DNA of 64,000 nucleotides from an uncultured Campylobacterales bacterium (GTDB lineage Bacteria > Campylobacterota > Campylobacteria > Campylobacterales > Arcobacteraceae), in the NCBI GenBank assembly GCA_947503785.1, contig CANNFB010000016.1, forward strand, positions 1 to 64,000, in the 5' to 3' direction. The notes under the pieces were generated by a model. That model was not told the origin of the DNA, did no database searches, and saw only the letters and a list, made by a program, of their open reading frames with translations. Positions 9,218-18,780 of this stretch are shown here, piece after piece; within the stretch, counting starts at the first letter, position 1; each line of letters opens with the position of its first letter. The translations under genes and the position numbers were made by a program.

Positions 9218-9530
9218 TTATGAGATTTATATAGCAATTGCTATTATGACTGTAGTTAATTATTTTACAAGAGTCTTACCATTTTTATTTTTTAAGAAAA
9301 ATGATTTGCCATCTTATATAGTATTTATTGAAAGATTCTTTCCTGCTGTTATTATGACTATTTTAATAGTTTATTCTATTAAGGATATTGATTTTACCTT
9401 AGCCCCTTATGGTTTTAAAGAGATTGGTGCTATTTTATTTACTGCAATTTTGCATTTAACATTAAAAAACTATTTAATTTCTATTTTTACAGGGACAATA
9501 TTTTATATGGGATTAGTTCAGTATTTATAA
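9210..9530 (+). CDS. azlD: AzlD family small exporter subunit
   Basis: Small inner membrane partner of AzlC, with about four hydrophobic helices in 106 residues. I place the start at ATG 9210, six bases after the purine-rich AAAGAG at 9198-9203; a TTG at 9204 would add two residues but overlaps the ribosome site. It overlaps the end of azlC by 8 bases. The strong terminator at 9563-9596 closes the unit. Confidence 0.85.
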   Translation: MSNYEIYIAIAIMTVVNYFTRVLPFLFFKKNDLPSYIVFIERFFPAVIMTILIVYSIKDIDFTLAPYGFKEIGAILFTAILHLTLKNYLISIFTGTIFYMGLVQYL

Positions 9531-9562
9531 AAGATTTTTAGAAGCTGAGTTAAAGAAGTAAA

Positions 9563-9596
9563 AAAAAGGGGAAGAATATAAATTCTTCCCCTTTTT
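9563..9596. terminator. Strong bidirectional terminator between azlD and fabH
   Basis: A 15-bp stem AAAAAGGGGAAGAAT (9563-9577) pairs with 9582-9596 around the loop ATAA. A runs precede it and T runs follow it, so it serves both the rightward azlCD unit and the leftward fabH unit. Confidence 0.93.
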
Positions 9597-9610
9597 ATTT
9601 AAGTAAATTA

Positions 9611-10609
9611 TTACTTATTTGGTGCAAATTTAAATAGTGCTGAACCCCATGTAAGTCCACCACCAAAGGCATCAAATAAAACAGTATCACCTGCTTTAAT
9701 CTTCCCTGACTCGTAAGCATAGTTCATAGCCATAGGAATTGAAGCTGCTGATGTATTACCATATCTATCTACAGTTACAACTGTTTGCTCTTCATTCATT
9801 CCTAAAGCTTTTCCAACAGCAGTAATAATTCTCATATTTGCTTGATGAGGAATAAAATGATTTATATCTTCACTTACAAGATTATGCTTTTTCATCATTA
9901 CTTCTACATCTGAAGTTAAAGTACGAACTGCAAGTTTGAAAGTTTCATTTCCTTTCATTTTAATACAAGCCATTTTTTGATCTAAAACTTCTTGACTACA
10001 AGGATGCTTTGATCCTCCACCTGGAGTTTTAATTAAATCTTCATAGTTTCCATCTGATGAACAATTAACATCAATAATTGCTTCATCTTTATTTGAAGTT
10101 GCTGATATAATTGCTGCACCTGCTCCATCTCCAAAGATGAAACAAGTCCCTCTATCTGTATAATCTAAAATTGAACTATATGTTTCAGCTCCAACAATTA
10201 ATACATTTTTTTTCATACCAGATTCAACAAAGGCTTTAGCAACTGAAGTTGCATAAACAAAACCAGTACAAGCAGCACTAACATCAAAAGCCTGTACAGG
10301 AGGAAGTTCAAGCTTCGCTGCAATTAAACATGCAGTTGAAGGCATACATAAATAATCAGGAGTTACAGTTGCACAAATTACTAAATCAATATCTTCTTTA
10401 GCAATTCCCGCTCTCTCAATAGCAACTTGCGCTGCTTTTGCTCCTAAATCAGATGAAGCTTCATTTTCTTCAGAAATTCTTCTTTCTTTAATACCAGTTC
10501 TTTTAGTAATCCACTCATCACTAGTATCAATTATTTTCTCAAAATCTGCGTTTGTCATAATCTTTGGAGGAACGTATGCTCCAATAGATCTAAAAGCTGC
10601 ATATGTCAT
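9611..10609 (-). CDS. fabH: Beta-ketoacyl-ACP synthase III
   Basis: Starts fatty acid chains by condensing acetyl-CoA with malonyl-ACP. The Cys-His-Asn triad is visible: C114 in SAACTGF, H255 in PHQAN and N285 in GNTSA. The 332-residue length and C-terminal FGGGLTWGSA are typical of FabH. It is the last gene of the leftward yceD-rpmF-plsX-fabH block, which ties membrane lipid synthesis to ribosome supply in many bacteria. It ends just before the shared terminator at 9563-9596. Confidence 0.96.
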   Translation of the reverse strand: MTYAAFRSIGAYVPPKIMTNADFEKIIDTSDEWITKRTGIKERRISEENEASSDLGAKAAQVAIERAGIAKEDIDLVICATVTPDYLCMPSTACLIAAKLELPPVQAFDVSAACTGFVYATSVAKAFVESGMKKNVLIVGAETYSSILDYTDRGTCFIFGDGAGAAIISATSNKDEAIIDVNCSSDGNYEDLIKTPGGGSKHPCSQEVLDQKMACIKMKGNETFKLAVRTLTSDVEVMMKKHNLVSEDINHFIPHQANMRIITAVGKALGMNEEQTVVTVDRYGNTSAASIPMAMNYAYESGKIKAGDTVLFDAFGGGLTWGSALFKFAPNK

Positions 10610-10650
10610 TTACATATCCTTATATAAGAGGTATAGCAAATAAATAAAAT

Positions 10651-11643
10651 CTATTTACTATATTGTGCTAATCTACTCTCAATATTTTCATTAAGGTTAG
10701 AACTCGCTGCACTAATTGCTTGTAAAATTGCATTGTGTATTGCTTTTGGATTAGATTTACCATGTGCAATAATAACAGGTGCTTTTACTCCAAGTAATGG
10801 AGCTCCACCATATTCTGCATAATCAACTCTAACTTTTAAGTTTTTAAATACTTTTCGCATTAATACTGCACCAGCAATTGAAATTAATGATCGCTTAAGA
10901 CTTTTCTTTATGATTTTACCGATTGTATCTGCAACACCTTCGGCAGTTTTCAATAGGATATTTCCTACAAAACCATCACAAACAACAACATCAACTGTTC
11001 CTTTGAAGATATCACTACCTTCTACATTACCTGCAAAATTGGGAACTTTTGATATTAAACCATAAGCTTCTTTAGTAACTTCATTACCCTTGCTTTCTTC
11101 TTCACCATTTGATAATAATCCAATAATTGGATCTTCAAGTTGTAATACAGCTTCTGCATAAACTTGACCCATAACAGCAAATTCGAATAAATTTTTAGCA
11201 TCACTATCTACGTTTGCTCCAACATCTAATACTAAGGTATTTTGATTTTCGCTTGTAGGCATAAGTGTAGCTATAGCAGGTCTTGATACACCTTTAATTC
11301 TACCAATTCTTAAAGTAGCTAATGACATTGAAGCACCAGAGTGACCAGCAGAAACAACAGCTCCAGCTTTTCCATCTCGAACTAATTCTATAGCTTTATA
11401 AATTGTAGATTCTTTTCTTTTAAGTGCATCTGTAGCAGAATCGCTCATACTAATTACATCATCTGTATCTAATATCTCAATTCTTGATAAAAAGTTTTGT
11501 GGTATTAAAGATAATAATTCATCTTTTTTACCTACTGCTATTGCAGTAAAGTTATTATTGCTTTTTAAAGCACTAATAAGCCCGTCAATGATAGGTTCAG
11601 GACCGAAGTCCCCACCCATTGCATCTATTGCTATAGTATGCAT
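10651..11643 (-). CDS. plsX: Phosphate acyltransferase PlsX
   Basis: Peripheral membrane enzyme that makes acyl-phosphate from acyl-ACP, feeding PlsY for phosphatidic acid synthesis. The N-terminal [16 protein letters not shown] and the later [13 protein letters not shown] and [15 protein letters not shown] segments are diagnostic, and the 330-residue length is normal. Its ATG shares one base with the rpmF stop, so translation of the two is coupled. fabH follows after 41 bases. Confidence 0.95.
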   Translation of the reverse strand: MHTIAIDAMGGDFGPEPIIDGLISALKSNNNFTAIAVGKKDELLSLIPQNFLSRIEILDTDDVISMSDSATDALKRKESTIYKAIELVRDGKAGAVVSAGHSGASMSLATLRIGRIKGVSRPAIATLMPTSENQNTLVLDVGANVDSDAKNLFEFAVMGQVYAEAVLQLEDPIIGLLSNGEEESKGNEVTKEAYGLISKVPNFAGNVEGSDIFKGTVDVVVCDGFVGNILLKTAEGVADTIGKIIKKSLKRSLISIAGAVLMRKVFKNLKVRVDYAEYGGAPLLGVKAPVIIAHGKSNPKAIHNAILQAISAASSNLNENIESRLAQYSK

Positions 11644-11795
11644 TAGCTTTTATATTCACCAGTATTTGGGTTAACTGTATGAGGCATTTTCCATGTTCCA
11701 TCAGTATCTTTAACTGGTCTTTTTAACGTAATCTTGTAGTGTGTTCTTCTTTTAGCCGCTCTACTATGAGAGACTCTTCTCTTTGGTACTGCCAT
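11643..11795 (-). CDS. rpmF: 50S ribosomal protein L32
   Basis: A 50-residue basic protein beginning [20 protein letters not shown], which is the characteristic L32 N-terminus, and ending NPNTGEYKS. It is a component of the large ribosomal subunit. The zinc-binding Cys pairs found in some L32 proteins are absent, so this is the zinc-free form. It lies 12 bases after yceD with a clear AAGGAGAAAA-type ribosome site, and its stop overlaps the plsX start by one base. Confidence 0.96.
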   Translation of the reverse strand: MAVPKRRVSHSRAAKRRTHYKITLKRPVKDTDGTWKMPHTVNPNTGEYKS

Positions 11796-11807
11796 TTTAT
11801 TTTCTCC

Positions 11808-12185
11808 TTAAAATTCTTTTTCAAAATCATCATTATCATTTGAACATTGTTCACAGATATGATAATCACTCTTAATAGCTTCTAGTTCACTTTGAACAAG
11901 TGCGTCAAAGTCAATTAAACCGTCTTCTATTTCAATTACTAAATCTTCGCGTTCGTCATTTTTAATAATACGATCAGATAATAAAAAATCTAGTTTTTCA
12001 TTAACTTCTATATTGTCTGTTATTCCACATCGGCAACAATCAATATCTGTATTTCCAATTAACGTGGCATCAATTTTTACTAATGATTGCGACATTTTAC
12101 AAAAAGTACCTTCAATTTTAACTGAATCAACAGTAACTTCCAATTTCTTGGGAGTTTGCGGCGCTTTTTTAAATTCTATTTTCAT
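11808..12185 (-). CDS. yceD: YceD/DUF177 family protein with Cys pairs
   Basis: Member of the DUF177 family, whose members are linked to 23S rRNA accumulation and are almost always encoded next to rpmF, as here. The 125-residue protein has the conserved beta-rich core. It also has two Cys clusters, C50-C51-x-C53 and C111-x2-C114, that could bind a metal; the first matches the DCCRCG region conserved in many DUF177 proteins. The molecular activity is not established. It is the first gene of the leftward block after ndk, 26 bases away. Confidence 0.85.
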   Translation of the reverse strand: MKIEFKKAPQTPKKLEVTVDSVKIEGTFCKMSQSLVKIDATLIGNTDIDCCRCGITDNIEVNEKLDFLLSDRIIKNDEREDLVIEIEDGLIDFDALVQSELEAIKSDYHICEQCSNDNDDFEKEF

Positions 12186-12211
12186 TATAAAATATGTTAA
12201 TTAATGAATAA

Positions 12212-12625
12212 TTAACAAATTTCTTTTTGTGCAAAGAAGAAATTAATTTCAATATTTGCATTTTCTACTGAGTCTGAACCATGAACTGCATTTGCATCAA
12301 TTGATTCTGCAAAGTCTGCTCTAATTGTACCAGCTTCAGCTTCTTTAGGATTAGTTGCACCCATTAAGTCTCTGTTTTTACTCATAGCATTTTCACCTTC
12401 TAAAACAGTTACTACAACTGGTCCAGAAATCATAAATTCTACTAAGTCACCAAAAAATGGTCTTTCAGCGTGAACTGCGTAAAATGCTTCCGCATCTGCT
12501 TTACTTAATTGCATTTTTCTAGTTGCTGCAATTCTTAATCCTGCGTCTTCAAATCTTGATAAGATTTTTCCAACAACGTTTTTTGCTACTGCGTCTGGTT
12601 TGATGATTGATAAAGTTTGTTCCAT
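12212..12625 (-). CDS. ndk: Nucleoside diphosphate kinase
   Basis: Transfers the gamma phosphate between nucleoside triphosphates and diphosphates through a phosphohistidine. Active-site H115 lies in NAVHGSDS, and the N-terminal [10 protein letters not shown] and RADFAESID motifs are classical. The 137-residue length is standard. It has its own ribosome site, and the close spacing to yceD (26 bases) allows co-transcription with the lipid/ribosome block. Confidence 0.97.
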   Translation of the reverse strand: MEQTLSIIKPDAVAKNVVGKILSRFEDAGLRIAATRKMQLSKADAEAFYAVHAERPFFGDLVEFMISGPVVVTVLEGENAMSKNRDLMGATNPKEAEAGTIRADFAESIDANAVHGSDSVENANIEINFFFAQKEIC

Positions 12626-12676
12626 AGTGTTATTCCTCGATTTTTATTAAGTCGCGGATTATATCTAAAAAATAAA

Positions 12677-12711
12677 AAAAAGGCAAGTAATTAAAAATTA
12701 CTTGCCTTTTT
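12677..12711 (-). terminator. Terminator after the ferredoxin gene
   Basis: A 16-bp stem AAAAAGGCAAGTAATT (12677-12692) pairs with 12696-12711 around a 3-base loop. On the minus strand it is followed by a T-rich run, so it ends ferredoxin transcription before ndk. Confidence 0.9.
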
Positions 12712-12744
12712 GTAAGTGGTGTAAAGTGTAAAACTAATTAAATA

Positions 12745-13020
12745 TTAGTCTTCAACACAAGCTTCACCAGCTGTTTTTCCATCTCTAACTGGATTAGCTG
12801 AAGAATCTCTTGCATCCCATTGAATACATCCCTCAGTAGGACATGCATCAGCACATGCTGGTGCATCATTATCACCAATACACTCTGTACAAGTCTCTGG
12901 GTTTACATAATAAATATCTTCACCTGTTGGGTTCTCATCATTATCTACAATTGATTCTGTTGGACATTCGTCTAAACATGCATCACAACTAATACAAATA
13001 TCTGTAATTATTACTGCCAT
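12745..13020 (-). CDS. 2[4Fe-4S] ferredoxin
   Basis: A 91-residue cytoplasmic electron carrier. The first cluster motif is C9-x2-C12-x2-C15-x3-C19-P. The second is C44-x2-C47-x8-C56-x3-C60-P, the enlarged second-loop arrangement of Allochromatium/YfhL-type low-potential ferredoxins; C65 is extra. It is a single-gene unit with its own terminator at 12677-12711. The redox partner is unknown; in related bacteria such ferredoxins serve pyruvate or 2-oxoglutarate oxidoreductases and complex I. Confidence 0.92.
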   Translation of the reverse strand: MAVIITDICISCDACLDECPTESIVDNDENPTGEDIYYVNPETCTECIGDNDAPACADACPTEGCIQWDARDSSANPVRDGKTAGEACVED

Positions 13021-13131
13021 ATATAACTCCTTAATAAAATTTAAAAAACTTTATCACAGAAATTATAAAATTAACTTTAAAAAAGAGTAATTAGTAATTT
13101 TAATAGAAAAACTAGCAATTATGAAACATTT

Positions 13132-13157
13132 AAATTTATATTAAAAATTTATATTAA
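13132..13157. repeat. Perfect 13-bp tandem duplication
   Basis: AAATTTATATTAA occurs twice head to tail (13132-13144 and 13145-13157) in the 294-base gap between the divergent ferredoxin and peroxiredoxin genes. Apart from this and the peroxiredoxin promoter I see no gene in that gap. Confidence 0.7.
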
Positions 13158-13278
13158 TAAAGAAAGATAAACCAAATTTTAGAATGTAGATATGAAAGGA
13201 TAAAAATTATCAAATAATAAATAGTTGTTAAATTTCAAAATTTAAGCAAACTTTAGTTTTTTTTATAGGAAATTATTA

Positions 13279-13308
13279 TATAATACATTTCTAAACAAAA
13301 CTAAAGGA
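13279..13308 (+). promoter_or_regulatory. Promoter -10 and ribosome site of the peroxiredoxin gene
   Basis: A perfect TATAAT at 13279-13284 is preceded by T-rich tracts, the usual promoter style in this phylum. AAAGGA at 13303-13308 is six bases from the ATG. The AT-rich palindromic context (TTATTATATAAT) is weakly PerR-box-like; that part is speculative. Confidence 0.6.
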
Positions 13309-13314
13309 ATATAT

Positions 13315-13911
13315 ATGTTAGTAACAAAAAAAGCTCCAGATTTTACAGCAACAGCTGTACTTGCAGATGGTCAAATAGTATCAGATTTTAATTTATACGA
13401 AAACATTGGTGAAAAAGGTGCGGTATTATTTTTCTACCCATTAGATTTTACTTTTGTATGTCCATCAGAAATTATTGCTTTTTCTAAAAGAATTGATGAG
13501 TTTACTTCAAGAGGTGTTAATGTTATTGGTGTTTCTGTTGATTCACAATTTTCTCACTTTGCATGGAGAGAAACAGATGTAAATAATGGTGGAATTGGAA
13601 AAATTAAATACCCATTAGTTGCTGATCTTTCTAAGCAAATCTCTAAAGATTATGATGTATTATTTGGTGAAGCTGTTGCATTAAGAGGTTCTTTCTTAAT
13701 TGACGCAGATGGAACTGTAAGACACTCAGTAATTAATGATTTACCATTAGGTAGAAATATTGATGAAATGATTAGAATGGTTGATACAATGTTATTTACT
13801 AATGAGCATGGTGAAGTTTGTCCTGCTGGTTGGGCAAAAGGTGACGAAGGTATGAAAGCATCAACTGAAGGTGTTGCTGAATATTTAGGAAAACATGAGG
13901 GTGATTTATAA
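13315..13911 (+). CDS. 2-Cys peroxiredoxin (AhpC/TSA family)
   Basis: Thiol peroxidase that reduces hydrogen peroxide, alkyl peroxides and peroxynitrite in the cytoplasm. The peroxidatic cysteine is C49 in DFTFVCPSE, and the resolving cysteine is C169 in GEVCPAGW, the typical 2-Cys arrangement. The length of 198 residues is standard. A good promoter precedes it and a strong hairpin follows, so it is probably monocistronic and highly expressed. No AhpF is next to it; thioredoxin probably recycles it. Confidence 0.95.
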   Translation: MLVTKKAPDFTATAVLADGQIVSDFNLYENIGEKGAVLFFYPLDFTFVCPSEIIAFSKRIDEFTSRGVNVIGVSVDSQFSHFAWRETDVNNGGIGKIKYPLVADLSKQISKDYDVLFGEAVALRGSFLIDADGTVRHSVINDLPLGRNIDEMIRMVDTMLFTNEHGEVCPAGWAKGDEGMKASTEGVAEYLGKHEGDL

Positions 13912-13928
13912 TCATCTCATTATAAGAT

Positions 13929-13953
13929 AAGGTGTCAAGTTACTTGACACCTT
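13929..13953 (+). terminator. Terminator after the peroxiredoxin gene
   Basis: An 11-bp stem AAGGTGTCAAG (13929-13939) pairs with 13943-13953 around TTA. It is followed by a run of T, a textbook intrinsic terminator. Confidence 0.93.
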
Positions 13954-14100
13954 TTTTTATGCCTAAATTTAATAAAAAGTCAAAATAATTGACAAATTCT
14001 TAATTTCACACTACAATAACAGCAATACTTAATAAAAAACTACAAAAACTACAAAAATTACATAATCTAAAATATGTACAATCAAAGGTAAACATTACTA

Positions 14101-15429
14101 ATGGAAGAGTCTAAAACTCAGAGCAAAACAACAACGAAAAGTCCTAGAAAAGCTAGAACTCATGTACCAGTTGAAGGGTACAGAATCGAACAACTACGAG
14201 AACTTACACTAGAACAACTTCTAACAATCGCAAAAGAACTTGATGTAGAAAACCCACAAGAATTAAAAAGACAAGATTTAATGTTTAACATTTTAAAGTC
14301 TCAAATTGATGCAGGTGGTTTTATTTTATTTACTGGTATTCTAGAGATTAAAGATGGTGGTTTTGGATTTTTAAGAGCAATTGATGGTAATTTCTCTGAT
14401 ACTTCTAATGATTCTTATGTAAGTGCTACTCAAATTAGAAAGTTTGCACTTAGAACTGGAGATATAGTTTCAGGTCAAGTTAGACCTCCTAATAAAGATA
14501 GTGAAAAATATAATGCTTTATTAAAAATTGAAGCTATTAATTACTTACCTATTAAAGAATCAAAAAACAGACCATTATTTGATAACTTAACGCCTTTATA
14601 TGCTACTGAAAAATTTAAATTTGAATATGATTCAAAGAAAATGACAGGAAGAATGCTTGATTTATTTGCTCCAATGGGTAAAGGTCAAAGAGGTTTAATC
14701 GTAGCTCCTCCTAAAACTGGTAAAACTGAACTTTTAAAAGATTTAGCTCATGGTATTTCAAAGAATCATCCAGAAGTTACTTTAATGGTATTACTAATTG
14801 ATGAAAGACCAGAAGAAGTTACTGATATGCAAAGAAGTGTAAAAGGTGAAGTTTATTCTTCTACTTTTGACTTACCTGCTCAAAATCATGTAAGAGTTGC
14901 TGAGATTGTAATTGAAAAAGCAAAAAGACTTGTAGAAATGAAAAAAGATGTAGTTATTTTATTAGACTCAATTACAAGACTTGCACGTGCTTATAATACT
15001 GTAACTCCAAGTTCTGGAAAAGTACTTTCTGGTGGTGTTGATGCTAATGCATTACATAAACCAAAAAGATTCTTTGGAGCTGCTCGTAATATTGAAGAGG
15101 GTGGAAGTTTAACTATTATTTCAACTGCTTTAATTGAAACTGGTTCAAAAATGGATGAAGTTATTTTTGAAGAGTTCAAAGGGACAGGTAACTCAGAAGT
15201 TGTATTATCAAGAAATGCAGCTAATAAAAGAGTATATCCTGCGCTTGATATTATTAAATCTGGTACTAGAAAAGAAGAATTACTTCTTACTCCAGAAATT
15301 TTACAAAAAACTTGGATTTTAAGAAATGCAATTGCATCTATGGATGAAGTTGAAGCTTTAAAGTTCTTATACTCAAAAATGCAAAAAACTAAAAACAATG
15401 CGGAATTTTTCGCAGGAATGAATGAATAA
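14101..15429 (+). CDS. rho: Transcription termination factor Rho
   Basis: Hexameric RNA-dependent ATPase that terminates transcription. The basic N-terminal extension (about 1-25) is followed by the Rho N-terminal helices and the RNA-binding cold-shock domain with GGFGFLR at 86-92. The P-loop PPKTGKTE is at 203-210, and the [13 protein letters not shown] and [21 protein letters not shown] motifs follow. The 442-residue length is normal. A strong intrinsic terminator at 15428-15456 overlaps its stop region. Confidence 0.97.
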   Translation: MEESKTQSKTTTKSPRKARTHVPVEGYRIEQLRELTLEQLLTIAKELDVENPQELKRQDLMFNILKSQIDAGGFILFTGILEIKDGGFGFLRAIDGNFSDTSNDSYVSATQIRKFALRTGDIVSGQVRPPNKDSEKYNALLKIEAINYLPIKESKNRPLFDNLTPLYATEKFKFEYDSKKMTGRMLDLFAPMGKGQRGLIVAPPKTGKTELLKDLAHGISKNHPEVTLMVLLIDERPEEVTDMQRSVKGEVYSSTFDLPAQNHVRVAEIVIEKAKRLVEMKKDVVILLDSITRLARAYNTVTPSSGKVLSGGVDANALHKPKRFFGAARNIEEGGSLTIISTALIETGSKMDEVIFEEFKGTGNSEVVLSRNAANKRVYPALDIIKSGTRKEELLLTPEILQKTWILRNAIASMDEVEALKFLYSKMQKTKNNAEFFAGMNE

Positions 15430-15456
15430 AAGGAAAGCTTTTTAAGCTTTCCTTTT
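15428..15456. terminator. Bidirectional terminator after rho
   Basis: A 13-bp stem AAAAGGAAAGCTT (15428-15440) pairs with 15444-15456 around TTT. It is flanked by A and T runs and lies between convergent rho and the glycosylase-like gene. Confidence 0.93.
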
Positions 15457-15464
15457 TTTATGTC

Positions 15465-16127
15465 TTAATCATCTAAAAACACTTTTCTATATTGTTCTAC
15501 TCTAAAATCAAAAGTTGTATAGTTTGGATTTTTCTTTTTTTGTTCTTTATAAAAAGAGTTTGAACCTATAAATCTATTTGCTGCATTTGATGGTGAAGTT
15601 AAACTTATTGTTTGAATATTTCTATTATCAAAAAAGAATGAATGTATTTTTGGGATTTCATTTGAAAGTTGTTTAAACTCTATTTTTTCTTTTTTAAGAA
15701 TTTGTCTTAAAAAATACTCAGGGCCATTTTTGGAGTTTCCACCTGTAAAGATAATAGTTTCAATAGTTTTAAACTTTTTTAAATATCCTAATATATCTCG
15801 AAGTTCAACATCACTCATGCCTATATCACTTGCATCTATTTTTTCTCTTTTGCAAGTATTTACGATATCACAAACGCCGATTTTTTGAGAAATTAAAAAC
15901 CCTTTTCTTTTTTCTATCTCTTCTTTTGTATTTTTATATGTTAGTTTTAAATTAAAAATTACGTCTAAACTTTTCCATAATAAGCCATCTTGTGAGCCAT
16001 AGCAAAAATCTACATCATTTACTTTGTATTCTTTTGTACAAAATCTAGGAGGAGGAAGTGTTCCTACAATGATTTTCTTTGTATTTGTGTTAATAAAAGG
16101 TTCATAAGGATGAAAATGATGGAACAT
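15465..16127 (-). CDS. Uracil-DNA glycosylase superfamily protein
   Basis: A 220-residue protein with the UDG-fold hallmarks: motif 1 region IIVGTLPPPRF at about 19-29, and motif 2 TSPSNAANR at 177-185. The latter matches the T-S-P-S-x-A pattern of mismatch-type (MUG/UdgX-like) glycosylases more than classical UNG. The conserved central GVCDIVNTCKR segment (84-94) also recurs in this family. A role in base excision repair is inferred; catalysis is unproven. Upstream bases to metN (120 bp) carry no gene. It converges on rho and shares its terminator. Confidence 0.75.
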   Translation of the reverse strand: MFHHFHPYEPFINTNTKKIIVGTLPPPRFCTKEYKVNDVDFCYGSQDGLLWKSLDVIFNLKLTYKNTKEEIEKRKGFLISQKIGVCDIVNTCKREKIDASDIGMSDVELRDILGYLKKFKTIETIIFTGGNSKNGPEYFLRQILKKEKIEFKQLSNEIPKIHSFFFDNRNIQTISLTSPSNAANRFIGSNSFYKEQKKKNPNYTTFDFRVEQYRKVFLDD

Positions 16128-16247
16128 AAAAGATACCTTCTTATAAATATATTTTATTTTAATATAGCTAAATATTTTTATTAATTACTTCTTTAATTCA
16201 TATTTTATACATTTTTATATACTATTCCAGCTTGATAAGGACAGATA

Positions 16248-17204
16248 ATGATAAGTATAAAAAATCTAGATAAATATTATGGGGATATAAAAGTTTTAAA
16301 TAATATTTCTATTGATATAAAAAAAGGTGAAATATTCGCAATTGTAGGACATAGTGGTGCTGGAAAATCTACACTTCTACGATGTATTAATGGACTTGAA
16401 GATTACTTTGATGGTTCCTTATTAGTTAATAATAAAGAAATAAAAACTCTTGCAAAAAGTGAACTAAGAGAATTTAGAAAGAATATAGGAATGATATTTC
16501 AGCATTTTTCATTAATCCAAAGAAAAACAGTATTTGAAAATGTTGCACTTCCTATGCAACTTTGGGGATATACTAAAGAAGAAATTGCTAAGAAAGTAAA
16601 AGATTTATTAGACTTAGTTGGATTAGAAGAAAAAACTGATGCTTATCCAAATCAATTAAGCGGTGGACAAAAACAACGTGTTGCAATTGCTAGAGCATTG
16701 ACTTTAGATCCTGATATTTTATTAAGTGATGAAGCTACCTCTGCACTTGATCCAAATACTACAACTTCTATTTTAAATTTATTAAAGCAAATAAATAAAA
16801 AATTGGATATTACAATTATATTAGTAACACATGAGATGGAAGTTGTAAAGCAAATTGCACAAAAAGCATTATTATTAGAGCATGGAAATATTATTGGTTT
16901 TGATGATACGGAAGAATTGTTTTTAAAGCCTGATAATAAAATGAAAGAGTTTTTAGGTGAAACTGAAGTTGTTCCAAATACTGGAGTTAATATAAAGATT
17001 TATTTTCCAAAAGATAATGCTTTTCAGTCATTTATCACAAAAATGGCAAGAGAGCTTGATATGGATTTTAATATTGTATGGGGAAAACTTGAAGAGATAA
17101 ACTCACATATAGTAGGTAATATGGTTATAAATATTGAAGAAAAAAACAAAGAAAAAGTTACAAGCTATATAAAAGAACACAATATTATTTGGGAGGTATT
17201 ATAA
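16248..17204 (+). CDS. metN: Methionine ABC transporter ATP-binding protein
   Basis: ATPase of the D/L-methionine importer. Walker [10 protein letters not shown] is at 34-42, signature LSGGQKQR at 137-144 and Walker B ILLSDEAT follows. A C-terminal NIL domain (about 240-318) senses methionine and inhibits transport when it accumulates. The Walker B carries SDE, the usual MetN variation. The gene shares one base with metI and metQ follows, so metNIQ is one operon. No S-box or SAM riboswitch was visible upstream. Confidence 0.95.
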   Translation: MISIKNLDKYYGDIKVLNNISIDIKKGEIFAIVGHSGAGKSTLLRCINGLEDYFDGSLLVNNKEIKTLAKSELREFRKNIGMIFQHFSLIQRKTVFENVALPMQLWGYTKEEIAKKVKDLLDLVGLEEKTDAYPNQLSGGQKQRVAIARALTLDPDILLSDEATSALDPNTTTSILNLLKQINKKLDITIILVTHEMEVVKQIAQKALLLEHGNIIGFDDTEELFLKPDNKMKEFLGETEVVPNTGVNIKIYFPKDNAFQSFITKMARELDMDFNIVWGKLEEINSHIVGNMVINIEEKNKEKVTSYIKEHNIIWEVL

Positions 17205-17842
17205 TGTTTGATATTTTAGTTCCAGCTCTTGGTGAAACTGTTTATATGTCATTTATCTCAACTTTCCTAGCCTTAATAATTGGATTTTTTCTTGCAATTA
17301 TTTTAACACTAACTTCAAAAGGTGGATTAAGAGAAAATCTAAAAATATATTCTATGCTTGATGTAGTTATTAATACACTAAGATCTTTTCCCTTTATCAT
17401 TTTGATGATAGTTTTATTTCCTCTTACAAAGTTTTTAATAGGGAAAAGTATTGGTACTACTGCTGCTATTATTCCTTTGACAATTGGAGCGGCACCCTTT
17501 GTTGCAAGATTAATTGAAAGTGCTTTAAAAGAAGTTGATATTGGTGTTATTGAAGCTGCTAAATCTTTTGGAGCAAGTGATTTTCAAATTATATTCAAGG
17601 TTATGTTAGTGGAAGCCTTGCCTGCAATTATTTCAGCAATTACATTAACACTAATTACTGTAATTGGTTTTTCTGCAATGGCAGGAGCTGTTGGTGGTGG
17701 TGGTTTAGGAGATGTAGCTATTAAATATGGTTACTATAGATTCCAAACTGATACTATGATTTACACTGTACTAATTTTAATCGCATTAGTGCAAGTAGTT
17801 CAAAGTTTTGGTGATTATTTATATAAAATTACAAAAAAATAA
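17204..17842 (+). CDS. metI: Methionine ABC transporter permease
   Basis: Inner membrane permease with about five helices and the EAA coupling loop GVIEAAKSFGASDFQIIFKV. I choose the ATG at 17204, seven bases after the excellent GGGAGGT at 17191-17197; an upstream in-frame start would read through that site. The first base is also the last base of the metN stop. The product is 212 residues. Confidence 0.93.
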   Translation: MFDILVPALGETVYMSFISTFLALIIGFFLAIILTLTSKGGLRENLKIYSMLDVVINTLRSFPFIILMIVLFPLTKFLIGKSIGTTAAIIPLTIGAAPFVARLIESALKEVDIGVIEAAKSFGASDFQIIFKVMLVEALPAIISAITLTLITVIGFSAMAGAVGGGGLGDVAIKYGYYRFQTDTMIYTVLILIALVQVVQSFGDYLYKITKK

Positions 17843-17853
17843 AGGAAGAATAA

Positions 17854-18672
17854 ATGATAAAAAATATTTTAAAAATAACAGCACTTAGTGCTTTAGCACT
17901 TGGATTTGTAGCTTGTTCTGATTCATCAAAGAATAAAGAAGAGAAAGTTGAAGTAAAACAAACAACTATTAAGATTGGAGCAACACCTGTTCCTCATGTA
18001 GAGATTTTAGAAGCTGTTAAACCGCTATTAAAAGCTAAAGGTTATGATTTAGAGATTGTTGAATTTACAGATTATGTAACTCCAAATATTGCAGTAGATG
18101 AAGGTGAACTAGATGCTAACTTTTTTCAGCATCTACCATATTTAAATGAGTTCAATAAAAATAAGAATACAAACTTAGTTAAAACTGTAAATGTGCACTT
18201 AGAGCCAATGGGATTATATTCAAATAAAATTAAAGCCTTAAGTGAATTAAAAGATGGTGCTTCAATTGCTGTACCAAATGACCCTACAAATGAAAGTAGA
18301 GCCTTAGATATTTTAGTAAAAGAAGGCTTATTAACATTTAAGGATGTTGATTTTAAAACTATTGTTGATATTATAGAGAACCCTAAAAATTTAAAAATTA
18401 AAGAGTTAGATGCTCCTCAATTACCAAGAGTTTTAGATGAAGTAGATGCTGCTATTATCAATACAAACTATGCATTAGCGGCTAAGTTAAATCCATTAAA
18501 AGATGCGCTTGTAATTGAATCAAAAGATTCTCCTTATGCAAACATTGTTGTTGTTAAAAAAGGAAATGAAAATAAAGAATATATAAAAGCCTTAAATGAA
18601 GTAATAAACTCTGATGAGATTAAAAGTTTTATAAATCAAAAATATCAAGGTTCTATCGTAGAAGCTTTCTAA
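17854..18672 (+). CDS. metQ: Methionine-binding lipoprotein
   Basis: Substrate-binding lipoprotein that captures methionine for MetNI. The signal peptide ends in a lipobox with C21 (LGFVAC), then an Asp/Glu/Lys linker leads into an NlpA-type fold with the characteristic EILEAVKPLLKAKGYDLEIV, DANFFQHLPYL and IAVPNDPTNESRAL segments. At 272 residues it is of normal size. It follows metI by 11 bases. A G-bulged hairpin after the stop (about 18673-18703) may be a weak terminator. Confidence 0.94.
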   Translation: MIKNILKITALSALALGFVACSDSSKNKEEKVEVKQTTIKIGATPVPHVEILEAVKPLLKAKGYDLEIVEFTDYVTPNIAVDEGELDANFFQHLPYLNEFNKNKNTNLVKTVNVHLEPMGLYSNKIKALSELKDGASIAVPNDPTNESRALDILVKEGLLTFKDVDFKTIVDIIENPKNLKIKELDAPQLPRVLDEVDAAIINTNYALAAKLNPLKDALVIESKDSPYANIVVVKKGNENKEYIKALNEVINSDEIKSFINQKYQGSIVEAF

Positions 18673-18780
18673 TTTAAAGGGGAAATCTTATTTCCCTTTA
18701 AATCAAAATATTAACATTGTTTTTAACATATTAGTTATACTCTTTTAGTTATAATCTATAAATTTAATTAAAGGTTTTAT

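Noticed and set aside
8947-9237. Leftward reading frame inside azlC/azlD
   Set aside because: It lies opposite two well-supported membrane genes and has no ribosome site, so it is a shadow.
16128-16247. SAM or methionine riboswitch before metN
   Set aside because: The 120 bases contain no GA-rich core or multi-helix fold resembling any known SAM riboswitch.
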